From: Geothermobacter hydrogeniphilus
GTDB taxonomy: Bacteria; Desulfobacterota; Desulfuromonadia; Desulfuromonadales; Geothermobacteraceae
Length of the DNA: 64,000 nt
NCBI RefSeq assembly: GCF_002093115.1
Contig: NZ_NAAD01000003.1
Span: 62,001-126,000, forward strand
Direction: 5' to 3'
Both the position numbers and the translations under genes were made by a program. Below are positions 16,967-25,359 of this stretch, piece after piece; the stretch's first letter is position 1; the number at the start of each line of letters is the position of its first letter. The notes under the pieces are model-generated. The model did no database searches. It had not been told where the DNA came from and worked only from the letters and a program-made list of their open reading frames with translations.

Positions 16967-18082
16967 ATGACACGACCCCTTCCGGGCCGGGGCTGTTCCC
17001 TGTTGATGCTGTTTTTCATCGTTTTGCTGCTGCCGCCTGCTGTCGGTGCCGCCGACAAGAAGGTCTCCCACGGTCGGCCGCCGGCCCTGGTGGCAACCGC
17101 GGAGGTGGAAGCGGGTCGGTTGCGGATGCCGCAGTTGCTGGTCGGCAGCAGCGAACCGCTGCGTCAGGCGGATGTCGCGGCTGAAACCCAGGGACTGGTG
17201 TCGGAGATCGTCGCCCGTCAGGGTGACCGGGTCGCTGCCGGGGCGGTGCTGGTCAGGTTGCGTGACACCCGTCAGCAGCTGCTGCGTGATGAAGCCCGGG
17301 CTCGCCTGGCGGAGGCCGGTTCGCGGTTGCGGAAGGCTGAGGCCGATGCCCGTCGGGCCGAAGACCTGTTCAAGCGTAAATTTATTTCCGACCAGGAGCT
17401 GCAGGCGAGATTGACGGATCGGGATGCCCTGTTGCGTCAGCAGGATCAACTGCGGGCCGCTATTCGCCTGATCGAGGATCGCCTGTCGCGCATGGTGATC
17501 CGTGCTCCCTTTGCCGGGCAGGTGGTGGCAGAGAAGACCGAACTTGGGCAGTGGCTTGCCGAGGGAGAGGCCGCCCTGACCCTGGTCGACCTGTCAACCA
17601 TCAAGGTGATGGTCCCGGTTCCCGAGCAGCGGATTGCCGGAGTGCAGCCCGGTGCCACTTTGCAGGTCAGTTTTGACGCCCTTCCGGGTGAGACTTTCAG
17701 CGGCCGGATCGCGGCCATCATTCCACGTGCTGACCGCCAGGCGCGGACTTTCCCGGTACAGGTCAACGTCGCCAACCCGGAGGGACGCATCCTGGCGGGG
17801 ATGCTGGCCCGTGTCCGTTTGGATACGGGGGGCGAGAGGGAGGTGCTGCTGGTTCCCAAGGATGCCCTGGTGTCCCGTCCCGATGGCTCCGGGTATGTTG
17901 TGCGGGTGGTCGACGGCAAGGCGGCCCTGGTGCCGGTTCGCGTTCTTTCCGGCCAGGGAGAACGATTCGCTGTTGACCCCCTGGGCGGCGGGCTGGCTGT
18001 CGGTGACCGGGTGGTGGTGCGCGGCAATGAACGGTTGCGGCCGGGGCAGGTGGTCCGCGAAGCCGGCGGTCGACAGGGTTGA
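16967..18082 (+). CDS. RND efflux periplasmic adaptor (HlyD/MFP family)
   Basis: 371 residues from the ATG at 16967, with GAGG eight bases upstream. A signal peptide spans about 1-29 (LLMLFFIVLLLPPAVGAA). The barrel-sandwich half begins VAAETQGLVSEIVARQGDRV and returns at MVIRAPFAGQVVAEKTELG, flanking a coiled-coil hairpin (residues 90-170). Beta-barrel and membrane-proximal domains follow. It bridges the inner-membrane pump to an outer-membrane channel. The permease gene starts 4 bp after its stop. No TolC-like gene is adjacent, so the channel must be encoded elsewhere. Confidence 0.93.
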   Translation: MTRPLPGRGCSLLMLFFIVLLLPPAVGAADKKVSHGRPPALVATAEVEAGRLRMPQLLVGSSEPLRQADVAAETQGLVSEIVARQGDRVAAGAVLVRLRDTRQQLLRDEARARLAEAGSRLRKAEADARRAEDLFKRKFISDQELQARLTDRDALLRQQDQLRAAIRLIEDRLSRMVIRAPFAGQVVAEKTELGQWLAEGEAALTLVDLSTIKVMVPVPEQRIAGVQPGATLQVSFDALPGETFSGRIAAIIPRADRQARTFPVQVNVANPEGRILAGMLARVRLDTGGEREVLLVPKDALVSRPDGSGYVVRVVDGKAALVPVRVLSGQGERFAVDPLGGGLAVGDRVVVRGNERLRPGQVVREAGGRQG

Positions 18083-18086
18083 TGGC

Positions 18087-21000
18087 ATGAGTCTGATCAG
18101 GACCGCTATTTCCCGTCAGGTTACGGTTACCGTCGGCGTGCTGCTGACTTTGCTGTTCGGCCTGATCGGTTTGCGCCAGATCCCGGTGCAGTTGACGCCC
18201 GAGGTCGCCAAACCGGAAATTACCGTCAGCACCCTGTGGCCGGGGGCCAGCCCCGAGGATGTTGAAAAGGAGCTGGTGCAGCGCCAGGAAGATCAGCTCA
18301 AGAGCGTGCAGGGCGTGGTCGAGATGAAGTCCGAATCGAGCGACAGTAACGGTCGCGTGGTTCTGAGCTTCGCTCCCGGCACCGACATGGACGCCGCTCT
18401 GCTCAAGGTCAGCAACGCCTTAGGCCGGGTCCAGAACCTGCCGAACGAGGCGGAACGCCCGGTCATCTCGGCGGTCAACACCGAGGATCGGCCGATTGCC
18501 TGGCTGATCCTGCAGACCGCTCCCGGCAATACCACCCCCATCGATCACTACCAGAATTTTACCGAGGATTACGTCAAAGCCCGTTTTGAACGGGTGCCGG
18601 GGGTGGCGCGCAGCAACGTTTTCGGCGGCCGGGAGAGGGAACTGCAGGTGATTGTCGATCCGGCCCGGCTTTCCGGTTTCGGCTTGACCCTCGGCGACTT
18701 CATGCGGGGCCTCGATGCCGAGAATGTCAATCGCTCCGCCGGCAGTTTCGACGAGGGGAAACGCCGCTATATCGTCCGTACCTACGGTGAGCTGGTGACC
18801 CCGGAGCAGGTGGCGCAGGTCGCGCTGCGGACAGAGGATGGGAGACGAATCCTGGTCGGTGATGTCGCTGAAACCCGCTTCGGTTTCAAGCGGGCCACGG
18901 TGTCGGTGCGGCAGAACGGTCGGCCGTCGATCGCCATCAACTGCCAGCGGGAGAATGGCGCCAACGTTCTCGCAGTGATGGCCGGCATCAAGGCTGCCAT
19001 TGCCGAGCTCAATGCCGGCATCCTCAGGCAGCGGGGCCTGACCCTGACCCAGGTCTACGACGAGACCGAATACATCACTTCGGCCATCGACCTGGTTCAG
19101 CAGAATCTGGTGATTGGTGGCGGGCTGGCCATCCTGGTGCTGCTGCTCTTCCTGCGTTCTTTTTCCGGGACCCTGATTGTCGGAACCGCGATCCCGATTT
19201 CGGTGATCGGTACCTTCGTGGTGATGTTTCTGGCCGGTCGCTCGCTCAATGTCATCTCTCTGGCCGGGCTGGCTTTCGCCGTCGGCATGGTGGTCGACAA
19301 CGCCATCGTGGTGCTGGAGAATATCTATCGTCATCGACAAATGGGCAAGTCCCGGCCGCAGGCGGCTCTTGACGGAACCCGTGAGGTCTGGGGCGCGGTT
19401 CTTTCATCGACCCTGACCACCATCGCGGTATTTCTGCCGATTCTCTTCATCGTCCAGGAATCGGGGCAGCTGTTTCGTGACATCGCCATTGCCATCTGTG
19501 CCGCGGTCGGTTTTTCGCTGGTGGTGGCGGTAACCGTCATCCCCTCCTTTGCCGGGCGGATCATCGGCGGCGGGCGGTCATCGCGGCGGACGGGCTCTGT
19601 CGGCAGCCTGTTCGGGCTGGTCCCGCTGGCGAGGGCATTGACCGATCGACTGGCCGCCTGGACCTCTCATGTCGGCCGGCGCCCTCGTCTGCAGTTGCTG
19701 ACTGTATTGCTGCTGACCGGAACAGCTTTGGCGACCGCCTGGTGGCTGGCCCCGAAACCGGAATACCTGCCGACCGGCAATCGCAACCTGGTCATCGGCC
19801 TGTTGTTGCCTCCCCCCGGCTACAATGTTGAGGAATTCACTCAGATCGGGAAAAAACTGGAGCGGGCCTTTTCTCCTCTCTATGAAAAGGATCTCGCGGC
19901 CCCTGCCGGGTTGCCGAAGATCAGCTCTTTCTTCTACGTTGCCAGCAGTCGGCGGATTTTCATGGGGATGCGTACCGTCGACCCGAAACGGATTCGTGAA
20001 CTGATTCCTTTCGCCAAGAAGGAGCTGCGCAAGGTGCCTGGAATGATAGCCCTGGTTTTTCAGACGTCTCTTTTTGAGCGGGGGCTTTCCGGCGGCAATA
20101 CCGTCGACATCGAATTTTCCGGCAACGATCTCGAGCGACTGGTCAACATCGGACGGCAGGCCTTCGGCGCCACTCTCGGCGCGGCGCCGGGGGCGCAGAT
20201 CCGACCGGTTCCGAGCCTCGATCTCGGCAATCCGGAAATCCGTGTCATTCCCGACCGGGTGCGGCTGGCTGATTTCGGGCTCTCGGCGCGGGATGTCGGT
20301 ATTGCTGTCGATGCCTTTCTTGACGGTGCCGTGGCGAGCAAGGTCAATGTTGACGGGGAGGAACTCGACCTGACGGTTATCGGCCGGGATGATCAGGCCG
20401 ACCGTATCGAAGAGATCGGTCAGTTGCTGCTGCGTGCTCCGGGCGGACAGCGGGTGCCGCTCGAATCGGTGGCCGCTGTCCGGTTGATGGCAGGTCCCGA
20501 GCAGATCAATCACAGTGAACGCCAGCGTACCATTACCCTGAAGGTGACCGCTCCGGCGGGGATGACGCTCAAGGAACTGATGGACCGGATTCGCGGCAAG
20601 GTGATCGAGCCGTTCCGCCAGGGGGGCATCATCCCGCCCGAGGTGCGGGTCAGGCTGAGCGGCACGGCACGTAAACTGGATGAGACCTTCGCCGTGCTGA
20701 AATGGAACTTTGTTCTCGCCATCCTCATCACCTACCTGCTGATGGCGGCGCTGTTCGAGAGTTTCTTCTATCCCTTCGTCATCATGTTCTCGGTCCCGCT
20801 GGCGATGGCCGGCGGTTTCCTCGGCCTGACCCTGGTGAATCTGACCATCGGTTACCAGCCGCTCGATATCCTGACCATGCTCGGTTTTATCATTCTCATC
20901 GGCACGGTGGTCAACAATGCCATCCTGATTGTTCACCAGGCGCTCAATTTCATGCGCCAGGAGGGCCTGGAGTACCATCAGGCGCTGAGTGAGTCGGTGC

Positions 21001-21236
21001 GCAGTCGGGTCCGGCCGATCTTCATGTCGGTGCTGACCTCGGTCTTCGGCATGCTGCCGCTGATCCTCTTCCCCGGTGCCGGCAGTGAACTCTACCGGGG
21101 GCTGGGCAGCGTGGTGGTCGGCGGCCTGGTGGTTTCGACCATTTTCACCCTGTTGCTGGTGCCGGCCCTGTTCAGTCTGATGGTCGGCGTTCGGCAACAT
21201 TTGACCGGGCAGGTCGCCAAGGGGGTGGGAGAGTAG
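18087..21236 (+). CDS. RND family efflux permease
   Basis: 1049 residues from the ATG at 18087 (MSLIRTAISRQVTVTVGVLL), the normal size of AcrB-type pumps. TM1 is followed by the first large periplasmic loop (about 30-335), six TM segments, a second loop, and six more TM segments. TM4 carries GMVVDNAIVVLENIYRH, with D-N where AcrB has D-D. TM10 carries GTVVNNAILIVHQAL, without the AcrB lysine. These belong to the drug/solvent or undefined branch, not the CusA heavy-metal branch, which has a methionine set that is absent. Substrate cannot be told. It is translated with the adaptor gene just upstream. Confidence 0.93.
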   Translation: MSLIRTAISRQVTVTVGVLLTLLFGLIGLRQIPVQLTPEVAKPEITVSTLWPGASPEDVEKELVQRQEDQLKSVQGVVEMKSESSDSNGRVVLSFAPGTDMDAALLKVSNALGRVQNLPNEAERPVISAVNTEDRPIAWLILQTAPGNTTPIDHYQNFTEDYVKARFERVPGVARSNVFGGRERELQVIVDPARLSGFGLTLGDFMRGLDAENVNRSAGSFDEGKRRYIVRTYGELVTPEQVAQVALRTEDGRRILVGDVAETRFGFKRATVSVRQNGRPSIAINCQRENGANVLAVMAGIKAAIAELNAGILRQRGLTLTQVYDETEYITSAIDLVQQNLVIGGGLAILVLLLFLRSFSGTLIVGTAIPISVIGTFVVMFLAGRSLNVISLAGLAFAVGMVVDNAIVVLENIYRHRQMGKSRPQAALDGTREVWGAVLSSTLTTIAVFLPILFIVQESGQLFRDIAIAICAAVGFSLVVAVTVIPSFAGRIIGGGRSSRRTGSVGSLFGLVPLARALTDRLAAWTSHVGRRPRLQLLTVLLLTGTALATAWWLAPKPEYLPTGNRNLVIGLLLPPPGYNVEEFTQIGKKLERAFSPLYEKDLAAPAGLPKISSFFYVASSRRIFMGMRTVDPKRIRELIPFAKKELRKVPGMIALVFQTSLFERGLSGGNTVDIEFSGNDLERLVNIGRQAFGATLGAAPGAQIRPVPSLDLGNPEIRVIPDRVRLADFGLSARDVGIAVDAFLDGAVASKVNVDGEELDLTVIGRDDQADRIEEIGQLLLRAPGGQRVPLESVAAVRLMAGPEQINHSERQRTITLKVTAPAGMTLKELMDRIRGKVIEPFRQGGIIPPEVRVRLSGTARKLDETFAVLKWNFVLAILITYLLMAALFESFFYPFVIMFSVPLAMAGGFLGLTLVNLTIGYQPLDILTMLGFIILIGTVVNNAILIVHQALNFMRQEGLEYHQALSESVRSRVRPIFMSVLTSVFGMLPLILFPGAGSELYRGLGSVVVGGLVVSTIFTLLLVPALFSLMVGVRQHLTGQVAKGVGE

Positions 21237-21267
21237 GATCTCCGGTGTAACCCTCTATGATCCAATG

Positions 21268-21458
21268 CTGCCGCCAGGACGCCAAGGACGCCAAGAAGGT
21301 CAAAACCTGATTTAACGCAGAGGTGGAGAGGGGCAGAGACAGAGAGAAAAGCTTTTTGGATTTTAAACCCTAGAAAAAGTTTTACTCTGCATTCTCTACG
21401 GCTCTGCGCCTCTCCGTTAAAAAAGATTTTTTTGGCGCTCCTGGCGTCTTGGCGGCAG
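21268..21458. repeat. family D inverted repeat element
   Basis: Begins CTGCCGCCAGGACGCCAAGG and ends with the inverted counterpart GGCGTCTTGGCGGCAG. Inside, TTAACGCAGAGGTGGAGAGG is mirrored by GCGCCTCTCCGTTAA. The 332-bp gap 21237-21568 holds this and no gene. Confidence 0.75.
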
Positions 21459-21568
21459 GTTTTTCGCTTCGCCGGGCATCACTTTTTTTCGTTTGGTAGC
21501 CCTTCCCATTCTGTGCTTTAATTGCCCGTCTTTCGCACCATCATCATCGGCAAAGTGAGACCCCTGCC

Positions 21569-22369
21569 ATGGTCGCTAAACGTATTGTCCGTAACGGGCG
21601 CAATCGTCGGCCCCGTCCCAAGCTGAAGCTGCGCGGGTTCAACAACCTGACCAAAACCCTCTCCTTCAATATCTATGATGTCTGCTATGCCAAGCGGCCG
21701 CAGGCGCGCAAGGAATATCTGCAGTATATCGACGAGGAGTACAACTCGGATCGGCTGGTGCGGATCCTGACCGAGGTGACCGAGATCATCGGCGCCAATG
21801 TCCTCAATATCTCCAGCCAGGATTATGACCCGATGGGGGCCAGTGTCACGGTGCTGATCGCCGAGGAACCGGTTGAACCGAAGAGCGATCAGGTGCTGGC
21901 CCATCTCGACAAGAGCCATCTCTGCATTCATACCTATCCGGAAACCGATTCGCGCAGCGGAGTGTCGACCTTTCGGGTCGATGTCGATGTCTCCACCTGC
22001 GGCCGGATCAGCCCCTTGAAGGCCCTCAATCACCTGATCGATTCCTTCGAATCGGATATCGTGCTGATGGACTACCGGGTTCGCGGCTTCACCCGCGACA
22101 TCAAGGGCAAGAAGCACTTCATCGACCACAAGATTCATTCGATCCAGCAGTACATCAAGCGGCGCATCCTGCATCGCTACCACTGTGTCGATATCAACAT
22201 CTACCAGGAGAACCTGTTTCATACCAAGATGCTGCTCAAGGATTTCAAGCTCGATAATTATCTTTTTGCCCTCAGTTCGGCCGATTTCAGTGACGGGGAA
22301 CAACAGAAAATCCGTGCTATTCTTGAGCAGGAGATGACCGAAATTTTCTATTCGAAACATATTTTCTGA
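21569..22369 (+). CDS. speD: S-adenosylmethionine decarboxylase (SpeD, proteobacterial long form)
   Basis: 266 residues, close to the 264 of the E. coli enzyme. The self-processing site is [12 protein letters not shown], where cleavage at K115-S116 turns the serine into the pyruvoyl cofactor. The basic N-terminus, FNIYDVCYA and the C-terminal [18 protein letters not shown] block are as in the SpeD family. It makes decarboxylated SAM, the aminopropyl donor for spermidine. No spermidine synthase gene is next to it. It is transcribed alone, with a weak GTGAGA purine stretch ahead of the start. Confidence 0.94.
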   Translation: MVAKRIVRNGRNRRPRPKLKLRGFNNLTKTLSFNIYDVCYAKRPQARKEYLQYIDEEYNSDRLVRILTEVTEIIGANVLNISSQDYDPMGASVTVLIAEEPVEPKSDQVLAHLDKSHLCIHTYPETDSRSGVSTFRVDVDVSTCGRISPLKALNHLIDSFESDIVLMDYRVRGFTRDIKGKKHFIDHKIHSIQQYIKRRILHRYHCVDINIYQENLFHTKMLLKDFKLDNYLFALSSADFSDGEQQKIRAILEQEMTEIFYSKHIF

Positions 22370-22411
22370 GTCCATGCTTTTCGGCGTGGCTTTGCTGACA
22401 GGAGTCAACCG

Positions 22412-23647
22412 ATGTCATTTCGCCTCCGCATCCTCTGGTTGTTGTTTCCTGCCTTTCTCTGCGGTTGTTCAGGGGTCGCCATGAACAACAAAGCAAATCC
22501 TGAAATGCCTTATCCGCCCCCCCGGGCGCCACAGGTCGGTGACGTCCTGCACTTTCCGACAGGCCTCTATGTCAGTCGCGAAGCGATGCTTTCAGCTGTT
22601 GCCGATGCCCGAATCGTCTATGTCGGGGAAACCCACGACAACCCGGCTTCCCACCGGCTCGAACGGGACGTGCTGCAGGCCATGGCCGATCGCTGGCCGG
22701 GACAGGTCGCTCTCGGCATGGAGATGTTCACTCCCGCCCAGCAGCAGGTGCTGGACGCCTGGGTCGCCGGCGAGTTGACGGAAAAAGAATTTCTCAAGCA
22801 GTCGAACTGGTACGGCACCTGGCGGATGGATTTCGGTCTCTACCGCGATCTGCTGCAACTGGCCCGCGAGCGCGGGATTCCGATCCGCGGGTTGAATGCC
22901 GAGAAGGATCTGGTGCGGGCGGTCGGTCGCAAGGGGCTCGACGATCTCACCCCCGAGCAGCGTTGCCAGGTTCCCGAGATGGACCTTGAGGACCCCTACC
23001 AGAACGAGCTGGTCGAGGCGATCTACGGTGGTCACAGCGCCGGTCATGCCATGCTCGACGGCTTCCGTCGGGTGCAGACCCTGTGGGATGAAACCATGGC
23101 GCAGAATGTCGCCGCCTACCTGCAGCAGCCCGGGAACGAGCAGCTGCACATGCTGGTGATCGCCGGCGGCAATCACGTCCGCAACGGTTTCGGCATCCCG
23201 CGCCGGGTTTTTCGACGGCTGCCGACCTCCTACGCCTTGGTCGGCTCGAAGGAAATCGTCATTCCCAAGGAGCGTCAGGACCGGCTGATGAATGTCAATA
23301 TTCCGGCCTTTCCGATGCCGCCCTATGACTATCTGGTCTACACCAGGTACGAAATCAACGATGCCGGCAAGGTCAAGCTCGGCGTCATGCTCGGCGAGGA
23401 TGACGGCAGGGTGACCGTCGGTGGTGTGGCACCCGAATCCAACGCCGAGCGGGCCGGAATCAGGCAGGGAGACGTGATTCTGAAGATCGGCGATCAGCAG
23501 GTTAAAGAGAGCTTCGACCTGGTCTACGTGATCAACCAGCTCAAGCCCGGAGACGAGAAGACCCTGCTGATCGAACGGGACGGCAGGCAGCTGGAGGTGT
23601 GGGTAACCTTCGAGAAGAGCAAGCCGATGCACCACGGCAAGAAATAA
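22412..23647 (+). CDS. ChaN-family lipoprotein fused to a PDZ domain
   Basis: 411 residues. A lipobox FLCGC near residue 19 follows a short hydrophobic signal. The ChaN-like domain (residues 45-295) has IVYVGETHDNPASHRLERD, LGMEMFTPAQQ, GGHSAGHAML and the late IAGGNHVRNGFGIPRR. The C-terminal domain (about 325-405) is a PDZ fold with GGVAPESNAERAGIRQGDVI. ChaN homologues bind heme at the membrane; the PDZ addition suggests it also binds protein C-termini. A good AGGAG site precedes the ATG. It follows speD by 42 bp and ends at a strong terminator. The function is known only by family. Confidence 0.88.
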   Translation: MSFRLRILWLLFPAFLCGCSGVAMNNKANPEMPYPPPRAPQVGDVLHFPTGLYVSREAMLSAVADARIVYVGETHDNPASHRLERDVLQAMADRWPGQVALGMEMFTPAQQQVLDAWVAGELTEKEFLKQSNWYGTWRMDFGLYRDLLQLARERGIPIRGLNAEKDLVRAVGRKGLDDLTPEQRCQVPEMDLEDPYQNELVEAIYGGHSAGHAMLDGFRRVQTLWDETMAQNVAAYLQQPGNEQLHMLVIAGGNHVRNGFGIPRRVFRRLPTSYALVGSKEIVIPKERQDRLMNVNIPAFPMPPYDYLVYTRYEINDAGKVKLGVMLGEDDGRVTVGGVAPESNAERAGIRQGDVILKIGDQQVKESFDLVYVINQLKPGDEKTLLIERDGRQLEVWVTFEKSKPMHHGKK

Positions 23648-23690
23648 CTCCGGATGCCGGAAGGCAACCGCGAAGACACGAAGAAAAGAA

Positions 23691-23722
23691 GAAGCCCCCG
23701 GAATCCAGATTCCGGGGGCTTC
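23691..23722 (+). terminator. terminator after the ChaN-PDZ gene
   Basis: A GAAGCCCCCGGAAT/ATTCCGGGGGCTTC stem with a four-base loop, ended by TCATTT. Confidence 0.8.
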
Positions 23723-23744
23723 TCATTTACCGGAAGCCTCTTTC

Positions 23745-23864
23745 GAGGCTGATCAAAAACCTCCAGATGCCAGGCGCCCGCGGCCCAAGGAGCGAGGTGT
23801 AGCGGAGCTACTCCGTAGTGACGCGGGCTGTGGGCGACGACGCAGATGGGGGGGGCATCAGCCG
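23745..23864. repeat. family A repeat overlapping the thiC stop codon
   Basis: GAGGCTGATCAAAAAC, CCAGATGCCAGGCG, centre GTAGCGGAGCTAC, GACGCAGATG, then GGCATCAGCC. This copy has the AGGCTGAT type of ends, reads in the opposite orientation, and supplies the thiC TGA. Confidence 0.75.
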
Positions 23865-25165
23865 AGTTGCGCCGCGTCTTTTTCGGTTCGTTCGTTCATG
23901 ACCTTATACGCGCAGAATTCACCGCACATGGTGCAGGCGCCATGCTCCTCGTCGACGCCCGATTCGGCGCGCAGGCGGCGGGCCTTGTCCGGATCGAGGG
24001 CAAGCTTGAACTGGCCTTCCCAGTCGAGCTGCTTGCGGCATTTCGCCATCGCCAGGTCCTGCTCCCAGGCGCCGGGGATCTTTTTCACCAGGTCGGCGGC
24101 GTGGGCGGCGATGCGGGTCGCCATGACCCCCTCGTGGACATCCTCGACCGTCGGCAGGCGCAGGTGCTCGCTGGGGGTGACGTAGCAGAGGAAGTCGGCC
24201 CCGGCGGCGGCGGCGACGGTACCGCCGATGGCGCAGGTGATGTGGTCGTAGCCAGGGGCGATGTCGGTCACCAGCGGGCCGAGTACGTAGAAGGGGGCGC
24301 CGTGGCAGAGGCGTTTCTGCAGCTGGATGTTGGCCTCGATCTGGTTCAGTGGCACATGCCCCGGGCCCTCGATCATCACCTGCACGCCGGCGTCCCAGGC
24401 GCGCTGGGTCAGCTCGCCGAGCAGGATCAACTCGTGGATCTGCGCCCGGTCGGTGGCGTCGGCGACACAGCCGGGACGGAAGCCGTCACCGAGAGAAAGG
24501 GTGGCGTCGTAGGGGCGGACGATCTCCAGCAGTCGGTCAAACTGCTCGAACAGCGGGTTCTCGGCGTCGTTGTGCGCCATCCACTCGACGGTGAAGGAGC
24601 CGCCGCGGGAGACCACGTCCATGATCCGTCCTTCGTTGCGCATCCGCTCGACGGTGCCGCGGGTGACGCCGCAGTGGACGGTGATGAAGTCGACGCCGTC
24701 GTCAAGGTGTTTGACGATGCCGTCGAAGATCTCGTCGGCGGTCATCTCGACCATCGCCTTGTTCTTGCGGGTCACGGTGTCGACTGCCGCCTGGTAGAGC
24801 GGCACCGAGCCGATGCAGGCGTCGGTCTGGCTGATGATGGCGGCGCGGATCTCGTCGATCGGCCCGCCGGTGGAGAGGTCCATGATGGCGTCGGCGCCGG
24901 CGGCCACCGCCACCTTGGCCTTCTCCAGCTCCTTGTCGATGGAGACGTCGTCTTTGCTGGTGCCGATGTTGGCGTTGACCTTGGTCTTCAGGCCGAGGCC
25001 GACCGCCAGCGGCGGCGCGTTGGAGTGTTTGACGTTGTGGCAGATGATCGCCGTGCCGGCGGCGATCCGTTCGCGCAGCAGTTCGGCGTCAATCTGTTCG
25101 GCGGCCGCGGCGGCCTTCATCTCTTCTGTAATCAGGCCCTGGCGGGCGGCTTCGAGCTGAGTCAT
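23858..25165 (-). CDS. thiC: phosphomethylpyrimidine synthase
   Basis: 435 residues, the length of the shorter bacterial ThiC. It carries VNANIGTSKDDVS, MDLSTGGPIDEIRAAI, TVHCGVTRGTVERM, MIEGPGHVPLNQIEAN, and the radical-SAM cluster CTMCGEFC at C411, C414 and C418 near the C-terminus. It rearranges aminoimidazole ribotide into the thiamin pyrimidine. It follows thiED on the same strand with a 194-bp gap containing a family D repeat but no riboswitch, so its TPP control, if any, must come from the upstream riboswitch. A weak AAGGAA site precedes the ATG. Confidence 0.96.
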   Translation of the reverse strand: MTQLEAARQGLITEEMKAAAAAEQIDAELLRERIAAGTAIICHNVKHSNAPPLAVGLGLKTKVNANIGTSKDDVSIDKELEKAKVAVAAGADAIMDLSTGGPIDEIRAAIISQTDACIGSVPLYQAAVDTVTRKNKAMVEMTADEIFDGIVKHLDDGVDFITVHCGVTRGTVERMRNEGRIMDVVSRGGSFTVEWMAHNDAENPLFEQFDRLLEIVRPYDATLSLGDGFRPGCVADATDRAQIHELILLGELTQRAWDAGVQVMIEGPGHVPLNQIEANIQLQKRLCHGAPFYVLGPLVTDIAPGYDHITCAIGGTVAAAAGADFLCYVTPSEHLRLPTVEDVHEGVMATRIAAHAADLVKKIPGAWEQDLAMAKCRKQLDWEGQFKLALDPDKARRLRAESGVDEEHGACTMCGEFCAYKVMNERTEKDAAQLG

Positions 25166-25209
25166 GAGCGGGTTCCTTTTTTGTCCTGCCGGGTCGAGGA
25201 ATCTTTATG

Positions 25210-25347
25210 ATGCCAAGACGCCAGGCAAACCGTTGTAACAGGAGACGCAGAGGGGGAGAGACGCTGAGCCAGGAATTCGTTCAGGTTTAAAAAACAAAAT
25301 GCTTTCTCTCTGTCTCTGCACCTCTCCGTCTCTGCGTTAAAAAAGAT
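25210..25347. repeat. family D inverted repeat element
   Basis: GATGCCAAGACGCCAGGCAA at the left, GACGCAGAGGGGGAGAGAC, then CTCTGCACCTCTCCGTCTC and TGCGTTAAAAAAGATTTT at the right, matching 21268-21458 in the GCAGAG/CTCTGCG core. Confidence 0.65.
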
Positions 25348-25359
25348 TTTCGGGCCGGA

